Shown here one piece after another: positions 54,749 to 63,825 of a stretch of 64,000 bases of DNA. This stretch comes from Streptomyces sp. 7-21 (lineage in GTDB: Bacteria; Actinomycetota; Actinomycetes; Streptomycetales; Streptomycetaceae): assembly GCF_016741785.1 (NCBI RefSeq), contig NZ_JAERRL010000014.1, positions 1 through 64,000 of the forward strand. The letters are read 5' to 3'. A program made the position numbers and the translations under genes. Below the pieces are notes generated by a model. That model was given only the letters and a program-made list of their open reading frames with translations, did not search any database and was not told the origin of the DNA. The stretch's first letter is position 1. Every line of letters begins with the position of its first letter.

Positions 54749-55059
54749 CAGCGGTCCTGCTGGAGTGTCGCCCACAGACCGTAGCTGTGCATCGCCTGCA
54801 CGTCGCGCTCCATCTCCTCGCGGCTGCCCTGCGAGACGACGGCACGGCCCTTGTGGTGCACGTCCAGCATGAGCTTCTTGGCCTTGTCCTTGGGGTACCC
54901 GAAGTACGCCTGGAAGACGTACGTCACGTAACTCATGAGATTCACCGGGTCGTTGTGCACGACCGTCACCCACGGGACCTCGGGCACCGGCACCTGTTCC
55001 GAGGTCGGCTCCGACTCGGTGCGCTCGATCTCCAGAGGGATGGCACTCACATGGTCCAT
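54748..55059 (-). CDS. clpS: ClpS adaptor
   Basis: 103 residues. VTVVHNDPVNLMSYVTYVFQ holds the N-degron-binding Asn-Asp, and KKLMLDVHHKGRAVV the second site. Delivers N-end-rule substrates to ClpAP or ClpCP. ATG 55059 is used though a GTG nearby is possible. Divergent from pncB. Confidence 0.93.
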   Translation of the reverse strand: MDHVSAIPLEIERTESEPTSEQVPVPEVPWVTVVHNDPVNLMSYVTYVFQAYFGYPKDKAKKLMLDVHHKGRAVVSQGSREEMERDVQAMHSYGLWATLQQDR

Positions 55060-55116
55060 GCTGCCACCACATGCGCCCGAGGCCCAATGCACCCGTTCGC
55101 CGCCCCCGCTCAAATA

Positions 55117-55131
55117 TCGTCAGTCTGACGA
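55117..55131. promoter_or_regulatory. Perfect palindrome upstream of pncB
   Basis: TCGTCAG-T-CTGACGA, a 7-bp dyad centred 30 bases before the pncB ATG and 65 before clpS. Operator candidate; the binding protein is unknown to me. Confidence 0.5.
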
Positions 55132-55153
55132 AATCAGAGGTACCCTGGACGGC

Positions 55154-56491
55154 ATGACGCACCAGGCGAGCCACGACGCGGTGTACGGCCTCCCCGTCGC
55201 CGTGCCGTCCACCGCGCTCTTCACCGACCACTACGAGCTCACCATGCTCCAGGCCGCGCTCCGCGACGGCACCGCCCACCGCCGGTCGGTCTTCGAGGTC
55301 TTCACCCGGCGCCTGCCGGAAGGCCGGCGCTACGGCGTCGTCGCGGGCACCGGGCGCGTGCTCGACGCGGTCGAGAACTTCCGCTTCGAGCCCGCGATCC
55401 TCGACTTCCTGCGCGAGCGGCGCGTGGTCGACGAACCCACCCTGCGCTGGCTGGCCGGCTACCGCTTCAGCGGAGACATCGTCGGCTACCCCGAGGGCGA
55501 GGTCTACTTCCCCGGCTCCCCCATCATGCGCGTCGAGGGCACCTTCGCCGAGTGCGTGCTGCTGGAGACCGTCATCCTGTCGATCCTCAACCACGACTCA
55601 GCGGTCGCCGCGGCGGCCTCCCGGATGGCCGTCGCCGCGGCGGGACGGCCCCTCATCGAGATGGGCGCGCGCCGCACCCACGAGCTGGCGGCCGTCGCCG
55701 CCTCGCGCGCGGCGTACGTCGGCGGTTTCGACTCCACCTCCGACCTGGCGGCCGGGTTCCGCTACGGCATCCCGACGGTGGGCACCAGCGCCCACGCGTT
55801 CACGCTGCTGCACGACACCGAGCGCGACGCGTTCACCGCCCAGGTCGATTCGCTGGGCACCGGCACCACGCTGCTGGTGGACACCTACGACATCGCCGAG
55901 GCCGTGCGCACCGCGGTCGAGGTCGCCGGGCCCGGCCTCGGAGCCGTCCGCATCGACTCCGGCGACCTGCTGGTCATGGCGCACCGGGTGCGGCAGCAGC
56001 TCGACGAGCTGGGCGCCCGGGACACCAAGATCGTGGTGACCAGCGACCTCGACGAGCACGCCATCGCCTCGCTGGCGGCGGCGCCCGTCGACGCGTACGG
56101 CGTCGGCACGCAGCTGGTCACCGGCAGCGGGCACCCGACGTGCTCCATGGTCTACAAGCTGGTCGCCCGCGCGGACGGCGCCGACGGCCCCATGGTGCCG
56201 GTGGCGAAGCGGTCGCTGGGCGGCAAGCTGTCCATCGGCGGCGTGAAGTGGGCCGCGCGGCGGCCGGACGCCGACGGCGTGGCCGAGGCCGAGGTCATCG
56301 GCAGCGGACCGGTGCCCGAGGAGCTGGCCGGCCACCAGCTGCTGGTGGACCTGATGCGCGGGGGCAAGGCCGTGGCGCGCGAACCGCTCGACGCGGCGCG
56401 CGAACGGCACGTGCGCGCCCGGGCGGGCCTGCCGCTGTCGGCGACCCAGCTGTCGCGCGGAGAACCGGTCCTGCCGACCGAGTACGTGTGA
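55154..56491 (+). CDS. pncB: Nicotinate phosphoribosyltransferase
   Basis: 445 residues. Converts nicotinate to nicotinate mononucleotide. Marks: STALFTDHYELTMLQAALRDG, FTRRLPEGRRYGVVAGTGR, IEMGARRTHELAAVAASRAA, GTSAHAFTLLHDTERDAF and VVTSDLDEHAI. ATG at 55154. Followed 62 bases later by pncA, so the two steps of NAD salvage are together. Confidence 0.95.
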   Translation: MTHQASHDAVYGLPVAVPSTALFTDHYELTMLQAALRDGTAHRRSVFEVFTRRLPEGRRYGVVAGTGRVLDAVENFRFEPAILDFLRERRVVDEPTLRWLAGYRFSGDIVGYPEGEVYFPGSPIMRVEGTFAECVLLETVILSILNHDSAVAAAASRMAVAAAGRPLIEMGARRTHELAAVAASRAAYVGGFDSTSDLAAGFRYGIPTVGTSAHAFTLLHDTERDAFTAQVDSLGTGTTLLVDTYDIAEAVRTAVEVAGPGLGAVRIDSGDLLVMAHRVRQQLDELGARDTKIVVTSDLDEHAIASLAAAPVDAYGVGTQLVTGSGHPTCSMVYKLVARADGADGPMVPVAKRSLGGKLSIGGVKWAARRPDADGVAEAEVIGSGPVPEELAGHQLLVDLMRGGKAVAREPLDAARERHVRARAGLPLSATQLSRGEPVLPTEYV

Positions 56492-56553
56492 CGGGCCTGT
56501 CTTCTGGTGCATAGGCTCAATAACGAACCAACTGTGAAGTGAAGGGGTACGCC

Positions 56554-57144
56554 ATGCACCGCGCCCTGATCGCCGTGGACGTCCAGAACGACTTCTGTGA
56601 GGGGGGAAGCCTGGCGGTGGCGGGGGGCGCGGATGTCGCCGCCGCCATCACCGACCTCATCGGCTCCGCCACTCCCGGCTACCGTCACGTGGTCGCGACC
56701 CGGGACCACCACATAGCGCCGGGCGAGCACTTCTCCGACACGCCCGACTTCGTGCACTCGTGGCCGCCGCACTGCGTGAGCGGCACCGAGGGCGTCGGTT
56801 TCCACCCGAACTTCGCGCCCGCGGTGGCCTCGGGCGCCGTCGAGGCGTGCTTCGACAAGGGCGCCTATGCCGCCGCCTACAGCGGCTTCGAGGGCCGCGA
56901 CGAGCAGGGCACCGCGCTGGCGGCCTGGCTGCGCGCGCGGGACGTCAGCGAGGTGGACATCGTGGGCATCGCCACCGACCACTGCGTGCGCGCGACCGCC
57001 CTGGACGCGGTGCGCGAGGGGTTCCGCACCCGCGTGCTGCTGGACCTGACGGCCGGCGTGAACGCGAAAACGGTGGACAGCGCGCTGCGGGAGATGGCCG
57101 CCGCCGGGGTCGAGCTGACCGGCAAGCCGGTCGTCGCCGCCTGA
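56554..57144 (+). CDS. pncA: Nicotinamidase
   Basis: 196 residues. Catalytic triad Asp9 (AVDVQNDFC), Lys102 (FDKGAY) and Cys144 (TDHCVRATAL), metal ligands in HHIAPGEH and PPHC. Hydrolyses nicotinamide to nicotinate for PncB. ATG at 56554 with GAAGGGG before it. Confidence 0.96.
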   Translation: MHRALIAVDVQNDFCEGGSLAVAGGADVAAAITDLIGSATPGYRHVVATRDHHIAPGEHFSDTPDFVHSWPPHCVSGTEGVGFHPNFAPAVASGAVEACFDKGAYAAAYSGFEGRDEQGTALAAWLRARDVSEVDIVGIATDHCVRATALDAVREGFRTRVLLDLTAGVNAKTVDSALREMAAAGVELTGKPVVAA

Positions 57145-57184
57145 CCACCCGGCGGGACGGTGCCGCCGCTGCGGGCCGGTACGA

Positions 57185-57505
57185 CTACGCCGCGCGCGGC
57201 CGGGATGCCCGGAACAGGCCGGTCACCGGGTGCCAGCCCTCGGTGCTGTCGCACGGCGCCGGGCGCCAGACGATCCCGTCGGGGTGGTGCAGCACGGCCG
57301 AGACCTCGTCGGGCGTGGGCGGCGCGGTGTTCCCCCGCAGGTAGACCGAGCGCAGCCCCAGGTTGCGCAGCCTGGTCAGGGCGCGCGGCCGCGAGGCGGC
57401 GTGGACCAGCACCCGCACCGCGCGGCCGGGGGCGCCGGGGCGCGGCAGCGACAGCGCGACGACGACGCTGCCGTCGAGGAGCCGGACGAAGCCTCCTTCG
57501 GCCAT
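57185..57505 (-). CDS. Conserved Streptomyces hypothetical protein
   Basis: 106 residues. MAEGGFVRLLDGSVVVALSL at the start, an Arg/Ala-rich middle (RVLVHAASRPRALTRLRN) and GIVWRPAPCDSTEGWHPVTG near the end. No motif recognised. Convergent with pncA. Confidence 0.75.
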   Translation of the reverse strand: MAEGGFVRLLDGSVVVALSLPRPGAPGRAVRVLVHAASRPRALTRLRNLGLRSVYLRGNTAPPTPDEVSAVLHHPDGIVWRPAPCDSTEGWHPVTGLFRASRPRAA

Positions 57506-57920
57506 GGCACACCTTTCCGCTGGGGCAGTGAGGGGGCACGGAGCGCCCCGCCAACGTGGACCCCGCTATCGTGACTCGCCCGGCGCCGTCCGTCGAGAGT
57601 CTCCTCGGCCACACCCGCCTGGCCTGCGGTTTCTCTGCGTGACCGGCCCGTCGCAGCACGCAGGGGAAAGGGGCGGGCACCGTCCGCTCCGGCCGGGGCG
57701 GCCGATGGCCGGCGGCCGGCGTGAATCCGTGCGCCCCCCGTGCACCGGCGGCCGCCACCCCCGGGGGCTTACCATCTTTCCGGCGCGGGCATCGAGGCCC
57801 GTAGAACCGTTCGAGGCACTCCTCCTACCCCTGCAATACCCCTGCAATACCCCTGCGAGCGCCTCCGGACGGTGCCAGCCCCCCTCCTCCCCCGAGGACC
57901 TTCCGAGGACGGAAAGCGAC
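57506..57920. other. Intergenic region with 11-base direct repeats
   Basis: 415 bases without a recognised gene between a leftward hypothetical gene and a rightward membrane-protein gene. Holds the repeat cluster at 57826-57858. Confidence 0.55.
57826..57858 (+). repeat. Three 11-base direct repeats
   Basis: TACCCCTGCAA at 57826 and 57837 and TACCCCTGCGA at 57848, an exact 11-base period, about 63 bases upstream of the next start. Direct repeats at 11-base spacing are how SARP activators bind. Confidence 0.75.
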
Positions 57921-58166
57921 ATGCAACCGACCCCCGCGCAGATCGCCTACGGTTCGGCCACCGTCATCCTCACCACCCTCCTTCTGCTGGTGATCGCCCC
58001 GACCGGCTCGGGCCTCGCCGTCGCGCTCATCGCGGCGCTGGCGCTGATGCTCGGCGTCGTCGTGGCGGTCGGCATCCAGGCGCGGCGCGGCCCGCGCGCG
58101 CCCGCCGCACCGGCGCCGCTGGTGACCGCAGCGCCGCCGGTGACCCGCGAGAAGGCCAGGGTCTGA
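57921..58166 (+). CDS. Small two-helix membrane protein
   Basis: 81 residues. Two hydrophobic helices (GSATVILTTLLLLVIAP and LAVALIAALALMLGVVVAVG) followed by a Arg/Pro/Ala-rich cytoplasmic tail. ATG 57921; the frame is open upstream but the 11-base repeats and lack of coding bias favour this start. Function unknown. Convergent with the RDD gene. Confidence 0.7.
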   Translation: MQPTPAQIAYGSATVILTTLLLLVIAPTGSGLAVALIAALALMLGVVVAVGIQARRGPRAPAAPAPLVTAAPPVTREKARV

Positions 58167-58193
58167 CCCGCGGCGCCCGGCGCGGAACGGCGT

Positions 58194-58823
58194 TCAGGCG
58201 GCCGAGACCACCACGGTCCTGGCCGCCTTGTCGTGCAGGCACTGCCGGTAGGGCCGGTCCCAGGTGCAGAACAGCACGTTGACCAGCCAGAACAGGAAAC
58301 CGAAACACGGCAGGAGCTGCACCAGCGAGTAGGTGCCCGCGCGGAGCCACGCGGGAGACCCGGCGGGCACCGCTCCGTTGTCGAGCATGGCGACCCTGAT
58401 CCGCATCAGCATCTTGCCGACCGTCTGGCCGCGCGCGCTCAGCATCGCGCCCTCGTAGACGAAGTACACCAGCAGCAGCACGGCCTGCCGGAGGTACGAG
58501 CCGCCGTCGCCGGAGCCGGCGTTGCCCATGCCGTTCACGTCGTAGTCCCCGGCCGCGAGCCACAGCAGCACCGACACGGGGATCCCGACGATCAGCAGGT
58601 CGATGATCCGGGCCAGCAGCCGCCGCCACAGGTCGGCCAGCGGCGGCATGCCCGCGAGCGGGTCGACCGCCCCCTGGGAGCCGCCGTACGGGTTGGAGCC
58701 GTACGGGTGGTCGTCCGGCGGCGGCGCGCTGGGAAGCCCGGAACCCTCGCCCGGGGCGTCGGAGGCGCCGGGGCGGGGTCCCCACTCCCGCTCGGGTCCT
58801 GACTGCGGCTGCTCATCGCTCAT
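58194..58823 (-). CDS. RDD family membrane protein
   Basis: 209 residues. Pro/Gly-rich cytoplasmic start (PYGSNPYGGSQGAVD), then an RDD domain with three helices: RRLLARIIDLLIVGIPVSVL, AVLLLVYFVYEGAMLSARGQ and the late QTVGKMLMRIRVAML, WDRPYRQCLHDKAARTVVV. RDD proteins have no settled function; some act in ion exchange. A larger RDD gene follows upstream, so the two are likely paralogues. Confidence 0.9.
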   Translation of the reverse strand: MSDEQPQSGPEREWGPRPGASDAPGEGSGLPSAPPPDDHPYGSNPYGGSQGAVDPLAGMPPLADLWRRLLARIIDLLIVGIPVSVLLWLAAGDYDVNGMGNAGSGDGGSYLRQAVLLLVYFVYEGAMLSARGQTVGKMLMRIRVAMLDNGAVPAGSPAWLRAGTYSLVQLLPCFGFLFWLVNVLFCTWDRPYRQCLHDKAARTVVVSAA

Positions 58824-58899
58824 GCGGGCAGTCCACCCCGGCCCCGGGCAGTCCGCATCCGGCGCGGGGCGTTCGGAGGACGCCGCTGCGCCGCGCGGG

Positions 58900-60621
58900 C
58901 TACCGCCGCTTGGCGACGAAGGTGTTCACGGCCTTGTCATGCCAGCACTGCCGCCAGGGGCGGTCGCGCAGGCACCACAGCACGTTCACGACGCCGACCA
59001 CCAGCACCGCCAGCACGCTGTACAGCAGCCAGCGGACGAGAGCGGCGCCGAAGCCCGGCTTGTCCTGCCGCTCGACGTGCAGCACCCGCAGCCCGCACAC
59101 CGCCTTGCCCAGGCTCCGCCCCCAGATCGCGGTGGGCAGCGCCTCCAGCAGCAGCCCGGCGCCGAAGAAGACGCCGAGGACCATGGCGAGGTAGCCGCCG
59201 GTGGTGCCGTCGATCAGCCACACGTCACGGGTCACGCCCGCGATCTCGGCCGCGTCGATCTGTTCCTGGATGTGGTCGCGGGCCTTGCTCACCAGCGGCA
59301 CCGCCACGGCCACGGCGCCGCCGACCGGCAGCAGCGAGTCCAGCAGCCGGGCGACCAGCCGGCGGCCCAGCCCGGCCGGGTAGGCCTGCCGCTCGATCTC
59401 GGAGAACGGCCGGCGCGGCGCGATCTGCGCCGTCAGCATGTCCGGCTGGACGAACGGCGAGTCGGCGGGGGCCGGCTGCGCGACGGCCGGCGTGGGCGCG
59501 GGCTCCGGCACAGGCGCGGTCGGCCGCTGGTGCAGCGGCGCGGGGTAGCCGTAGCCGCCCTGCGGCGCGGGGGCGGGCTGGACGGGGGCGCCCTGGGCCG
59601 GGCTGCTCGGCGGCAGCGCAGCGGGCTGCTGCTGCACCTGCGGCGGCACCGGCTGCGGCGCCGGGGCCTGCGGCGGCACCACCGGCTGGGCCGACTGGGC
59701 GGGCTGAGCAGGCTGGGCGGGCGGCAGGGCGGGAGACGCCGGTGCCGCGGGCGGCGCGGCCTCGCGCTCCGGGGCTCCCGGCTGCTGCTGGGCCAGCTCG
59801 CGGACCTGCTGGGTCCACGACGGCGGCGCCGCCGGGATGTCGGCGCGGCGCAGCCCGACGGTCTGGTCGCGTGTGTCCGGCGCCGGGCTCTCCGGTTCGG
59901 CCGGCGGTGCGGCCGGGGCCGGCTCCGGCTTCGGCGCGGGCCTGGCGGGCGGCGCGGAGCTCTCGGTGGGCGGACGGCGGAACTGTCCCCTGGGGTCCAC
60001 CCGCCCCGCCGCCGCCACGGGCGAGGTGCTGACGTCCTCGTCCGAGCCCCAGGTCACGCGCTTGTCCCGGCCGGAGTGCCCGGTGCCCCGCGCGCCGGCG
60101 GGCCAGGCCGGCCCGGCAGGCTCGCCGCGGGCGGGCGTGACGTCGCCGCGCTGGCGCAGCGCCGGCACCGTGGGGCCGCCGTCGGCGGCGTCGTTCTCCG
60201 CGTGGTTTCCCGCGTCGTTCCCCGTGTCGTTTCCCGTCTGGTTTCCCGCGTCACGGGTGTCCTCGGCGTCCTGGGACGTCGCGGCGCTCTCAGTGGTGTC
60301 CGTGCGCGCGGCGTCCCCGGCCTCCGGCGCCGCGGTGCCGCTGCCGTCGGTGCTGTCGCCGGAGCTCTCGGCGGTGCCCTCCGACGAGGGTGCCGCCTCC
60401 TGCCGCGGCGAGGGCAGCGCCGGGGCCGCGGAGGCGGGCGCCTGCGGGGTCACGCCGGGAGGCGGCGCAGGCTTCGGCTCGCCGTCGCGGGGTTCGGGGC
60501 GGCTGCTGCCCGGCACCCACGCGGCGCCGTCCCAGTACCGGATGTACCCAGGGATGGACGGGTCCGGATACCAGTCGGGCCCCGGGACGCCGCTGCCGTT
60601 TCCTGCGGGTGGGGAGCTCAT
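58900..60621 (-). CDS. DUF2510-RDD membrane protein with long disordered middle
   Basis: 573 residues. N-terminal DUF2510-type segment (PGPDWYPDPSIPGYIRYWDGA), then about 350 residues of Pro/Ala/Glu/Gln-rich low complexity, and a C-terminal RDD domain (GLGRRLVARLLDSLLPVGGA; ending WRQCWHDKAVNTFV). The middle includes Gly-Asn-Asp repeats near 60185-60245. ATG 60621. Follows another RDD gene with 76 bases between. Role unknown. Confidence 0.88.
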   Translation of the reverse strand: MSSPPAGNGSGVPGPDWYPDPSIPGYIRYWDGAAWVPGSSRPEPRDGEPKPAPPPGVTPQAPASAAPALPSPRQEAAPSSEGTAESSGDSTDGSGTAAPEAGDAARTDTTESAATSQDAEDTRDAGNQTGNDTGNDAGNHAENDAADGGPTVPALRQRGDVTPARGEPAGPAWPAGARGTGHSGRDKRVTWGSDEDVSTSPVAAAGRVDPRGQFRRPPTESSAPPARPAPKPEPAPAAPPAEPESPAPDTRDQTVGLRRADIPAAPPSWTQQVRELAQQQPGAPEREAAPPAAPASPALPPAQPAQPAQSAQPVVPPQAPAPQPVPPQVQQQPAALPPSSPAQGAPVQPAPAPQGGYGYPAPLHQRPTAPVPEPAPTPAVAQPAPADSPFVQPDMLTAQIAPRRPFSEIERQAYPAGLGRRLVARLLDSLLPVGGAVAVAVPLVSKARDHIQEQIDAAEIAGVTRDVWLIDGTTGGYLAMVLGVFFGAGLLLEALPTAIWGRSLGKAVCGLRVLHVERQDKPGFGAALVRWLLYSVLAVLVVGVVNVLWCLRDRPWRQCWHDKAVNTFVAKRR

Positions 60622-60861
60622 GGGCAGTCCGAATCTCCTCGTCCGTTCCTGGGGTCTCGCCGGGGTAAGCATGGTACGTCGGCGAGCGGCCGGCGCGTCC
60701 TCGCCCCGGGCTGAAGAGGACCTTAACGAACGCCGTGCGGCGGCGCTGACGCTGGCTTGGGAAAGTACGCGGAAGTCGCGTAAGACAGCGTCCTCTTCTC
60801 CCTCTCTCCTGGTGCGGCCACGCATCCGGCAGGCGAAGACACAGGAGAGGGCGCGACATCC

Positions 60862-61284
60862 ATGCACACCATCATCGAGCGGGAGCTCGAACTCCAGCTG
60901 GTCCTGTCCCCCGAGCGCAGCATCCCGGTACCGGCGCGGCTTGTCTACCGCGCGGACGACCCGTTCGCCGTGCATGTCGTCTTCCATGTCGGCTCCAGCT
61001 CGCCCGTCCACTGGACGTTCGCGCGGGACCTGCTGGTTGACGGTGTGTTCCGCCCGACCGGGGAGGGCGACGTGCGGGTGTGGCCGGGGAAGGCGGACGG
61101 CCGGCACGTGGTGTGCCTGGCGCTGCGCTCGCCGGACGGCCAGGCCCTGCTGCGCGCGCCCGCCACGGCGGTGGCGGCGTGGCTGGAGCGCACGCTGCGG
61201 CTGGTGCCGCCCGGCTTCGAGGCCGAACAGCTCGACGTCGAGGAGGATCTGGGGGCGCTGCTGCGCGGCGAGTGGGGACGCTGA
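60862..61284 (+). CDS. SsgA-like sporulation/cell-division protein
   Basis: 140-residue SsgA-like protein (SALP). Marks: ELELQLVLSPERSIPVPARL, RADDPFAVHVVFHVGSSSPV, WTFARDLLVDGVFRPTGEGD-V and RVWP. SALPs are unique to sporulating actinomycetes and steer septation and wall turnover. Neighbourhood (pncA, RDD, IclR) suggests the SsgG-type member, but the paralogue is inferred. ATG at 60862. Confidence 0.9.
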   Translation: MHTIIERELELQLVLSPERSIPVPARLVYRADDPFAVHVVFHVGSSSPVHWTFARDLLVDGVFRPTGEGDVRVWPGKADGRHVVCLALRSPDGQALLRAPATAVAAWLERTLRLVPPGFEAEQLDVEEDLGALLRGEWGR

Positions 61285-61459
61285 GGCGGCCCGGAGGGAT
61301 CTTCATCACCTGCACGGGTCATCCGCGCGGACGCCATGACGGCATCACCCCCGCGGAGAAGTGAGTGAGGACGGCGAAGACACCGTCACGCCGTTGCCGG
61401 CCGGGCGGGAGCGTGAACCGGCTCAGGCGGGGCATCTTTAGAACACCACCCCCCACGAG

Positions 61460-61490
61460 CCGCCCCCGCGACCTGCACTCGCGGGGGCGG
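61460..61490. terminator. Bidirectional terminator
   Basis: Perfect 12-bp stem (61460-61471 with 61479-61490), 7-base loop, between convergent ssgA-like and S16 genes. Confidence 0.8.
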
Positions 61491-61570
61491 TGGCCGTTCC
61501 CGGCGCCGGCCGGACCAGGCGGGGCAGCGGAACGCCGCCGGCACGACGCCGGAATACCGCCGTACCGCCG

Positions 61571-62386
61571 TCAGCAGGAGGGGACGTCGCCGCCCGAGGC
61601 CAGGGCACGCAGCGCGTCCACGGCGCCGTCCAGCGTGGTCACCGGTATGAGCCGCAGCCCCTCGGGCAGGTTGGCCTGCGCGTCCGCGCACTCGTCGCGG
61701 GGCACCAGGAAGACCGTGGCGCCGTCGCGCCGGGCCGCCTGGACCTTCAGCGGCACCCCGCCGACGGAGCCGACCGTGCCGTCGGGGGCGATGGTGCCCG
61801 TGCCGGCGATGACGCGGCCGCCGGTGAGATCGCCGCCCTCACCGTCGCCCTGAAGGAGGTTCACGATGCCGAGGGAGAACAGCAGTCCCGCGCTGGGGCC
61901 GCCGACGCCCTCGAGATTCAGTTCGACGGAGACCTCCTCCGCCGTCATGCCGAGGTAGTCCAGCGCCGCAGTCACGGCGGTTTCCTGGGACTGGAGCATC
62001 TGCGCCGTGTTGTGCTCCCGGATCTCCTCGGTGGAGTCCCCCACCGGGTAGACCGAGTCGCGCGGCATCACGGCGCGGTCCGGGGAGAGGTAGCCGCTGA
62101 CGACGTCGGACAGCCGCACGGTGGCGTCCGGCGAGGTGGCGGTGATCGTCGTCAGCAGCAGCGCACCGGAGGGGTCCGGTTCGCGCACCGGCGCGCCCGA
62201 GATCTCGATGACCGGCTCGCCGTCGCTCTCCCCCAGCACGTCAGCGGTCGAGCCGGGGTACGTGACGGAGAACGGCAGCGGCGCCAGTGCGGCGACGGCC
62301 AGCAGGGCGGCGACCAGGGCGGCGCAGACGGCGAGCAGAAGCCGGCGGCGGCGACCGCGCATCAGGCTGGGCTGGTCGTCGGACAT
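61571..62386 (-). CDS. Membrane-anchored Lon-like S16 serine protease
   Basis: 271 residues. Short cytoplasmic tail, one membrane helix (LLLAVCAALVAALLAVAALA, about 16-35), and an extracellular S16 (Lon-protease) domain with the dyad Ser165 in GGPSAGLL and Lys214 in GVPLKVQAAR. The ATPase domain of Lon is absent, and no PDZ domain is clearly seen. Family members are YlbL-like. ATG at 62386. Confidence 0.87.
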   Translation of the reverse strand: MSDDQPSLMRGRRRRLLLAVCAALVAALLAVAALAPLPFSVTYPGSTADVLGESDGEPVIEISGAPVREPDPSGALLLTTITATSPDATVRLSDVVSGYLSPDRAVMPRDSVYPVGDSTEEIREHNTAQMLQSQETAVTAALDYLGMTAEEVSVELNLEGVGGPSAGLLFSLGIVNLLQGDGEGGDLTGGRVIAGTGTIAPDGTVGSVGGVPLKVQAARRDGATVFLVPRDECADAQANLPEGLRLIPVTTLDGAVDALRALASGGDVPSC

Positions 62387-62579
62387 GGCAGCGAATCTAA
62401 CGCACGCCGCACAGCGGCCCGCTGGCGGCCCCGAGGGCCTGCTGCCCCGCCTGCTCCACGCCTTCGGGTGATTGTGGCGCCGGTTCCCCGGGGCCGGGCA
62501 CCCGCCGGTCCAAGCTGCTGGTGGAGAGCGCGCCGCACCGGACGCGCCCCAGCGAACCCTCGAACGAAAGGACACCCCC

Positions 62580-62903
62580 ATGCGCGTGCTGACGCGTGCC
62601 GTCCTCGCCGCCGCCTGCGCGGCGGGCCTCGCCCTCACGGCCGTCCCGTCCGCCCAGGCCGCCGCCCACGACAGCGGCTGCTCCGCGTCCGCCGACCGGC
62701 ACCGCCTGCCGGACCGGGAGGCCAGCAGACACGGCGAGTCGCGCATCATCGGCCACGGCCACGCCAACCACGGCGGCTTCCGCTACCTGGAGCGCCAGGG
62801 CAGGGCCGGCGCCTGCCAGGACGGGCGGCGGGCCGTCGAGCACCAGGCCGTGACGCTTCCCGCCTACGGCGAGGCCGTCCACCTCGCGCCGCACGGCGCC
62901 TGA
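62580..62903 (+). CDS. Small secreted protein
   Basis: 107 residues. Sec signal (RVLTRAVLAAACAAGLALTA, cleavage about SAQA-A). Mature part of about 83 residues is His/Arg/Gly-rich with two Cys (SGCSAS; GACQDG) and HGHANHGG. ATG 62580 with AAAGGA before it; the frame opens earlier but without a ribosome site. Function unknown. Confidence 0.7.
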   Translation: MRVLTRAVLAAACAAGLALTAVPSAQAAAHDSGCSASADRHRLPDREASRHGESRIIGHGHANHGGFRYLERQGRAGACQDGRRAVEHQAVTLPAYGEAVHLAPHGA

Positions 62904-62911
62904 CCCGCGCC

Positions 62912-62960
62912 GCGCGCCCCGGCCGCGTTCCCGCCAGCGCGGGAGCCGGGCGGGGCGCGC
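62912..62960. terminator. Bidirectional terminator
   Basis: 10-bp stem GCGCGCCCCG/CGGGGCGCGC (62912-62921 with 62951-62960), between convergent genes. Confidence 0.6.
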
Positions 62961-62969
62961 ACCCGTATC

Positions 62970-63614
62970 TCAGCGCAGCAGCGCGGCGACCTCCTCGGCC
63001 GCCCGCACGACGCGCGGCCCGACGCGGCTGGGCGCCGCGCCGTTGAACATCACCACACCGACGCTGCCCTCGATACCGCAGTCCGGCGGCAGCGCGGCGG
63101 CGGTCCCGGTGACGCCCGCCCCTATCTCACCGTCGCCGACGACGAAGCCGCCCTCACGTTCCATGTCCGGGCAGCGCGCGGCGAGTATCGCCTGTCCCGC
63201 GGCGCCGTGCTCCAGCGGGTGCCGGATGCCCGGCCGGTAGGCGACGTGATAGTCCGTCCAGCTCGGCTCGGCCACGGCGATCGCCATGGCCTCGTTCCCG
63301 TCCGCCACCGTCAGGTGGGCCGTCGCCCCGACGTCGTCGGCCAGCTCCCGCAGCGCGGGCAGCGCGGCCTCGCGCACCAGCGGGTGGACCTGGCGCCCGA
63401 GGCCGAGGACCCCGACGCCGACGCGGGCCCGGCCGCCCGCGTCCCGGCGCACCAGTGCGTGCTGCTCCAGCGTGGCGAGGAGCCGGTAGACGACGGTGCG
63501 GTTGACGCCGAGCCGGCGGGACAGCTCGGTCACCGTCAGACCGCGGTCGGTTCCCGCCAGCAGCTTCAGGACGCGCAGTCCCCGGTCGAGTGTCTGAGAG
63601 GTTTCCGCGGTCAC
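62970..63614 (-). CDS. IclR-family transcriptional regulator
   Basis: 214 residues. Winged helix at about 1-70 (LDRGLRVLKLLAGTDRGLTV, TELSRRLGVNRTVVYRLLAT) and a shortened IclR effector domain ending about 214. GTG at 63614 with GGAGG 5 bases upstream. In several Streptomyces the equivalent gene adjoins hppD and controls tyrosine/homogentisate metabolism; that neighbour is outside the window. Confidence 0.87.
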   Translation of the reverse strand: MTAETSQTLDRGLRVLKLLAGTDRGLTVTELSRRLGVNRTVVYRLLATLEQHALVRRDAGGRARVGVGVLGLGRQVHPLVREAALPALRELADDVGATAHLTVADGNEAMAIAVAEPSWTDYHVAYRPGIRHPLEHGAAGQAILAARCPDMEREGGFVVGDGEIGAGVTGTAAALPPDCGIEGSVGVVMFNGAAPSRVGPRVVRAAEEVAALLR

Positions 63615-63825
63615 GGGCACCTCCTGATGTGTCCCGCAGGCATGCCCGAACGGGCACGCGTGAGCGAAAACTAACCAGCGCGCTCCGCTCACCGGAAGAG
63701 CTCGTCCAGAATCCGGGCGGTCTACGGGCGTTGGTATTCGATCCGTTATGAAAAGGGGTGAACCTCGCCGAGGGGCACGGGCGGACGGGCACGGCACCAG
63801 GGCACGGCACCGGGGCACGGCCCGG

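Noticed and set aside
58603..60714. 703-codon frame opposite the RDD genes
   Set aside because: Arg/Gly/Val-rich shadow; both RDD genes on the other strand have clear domains.
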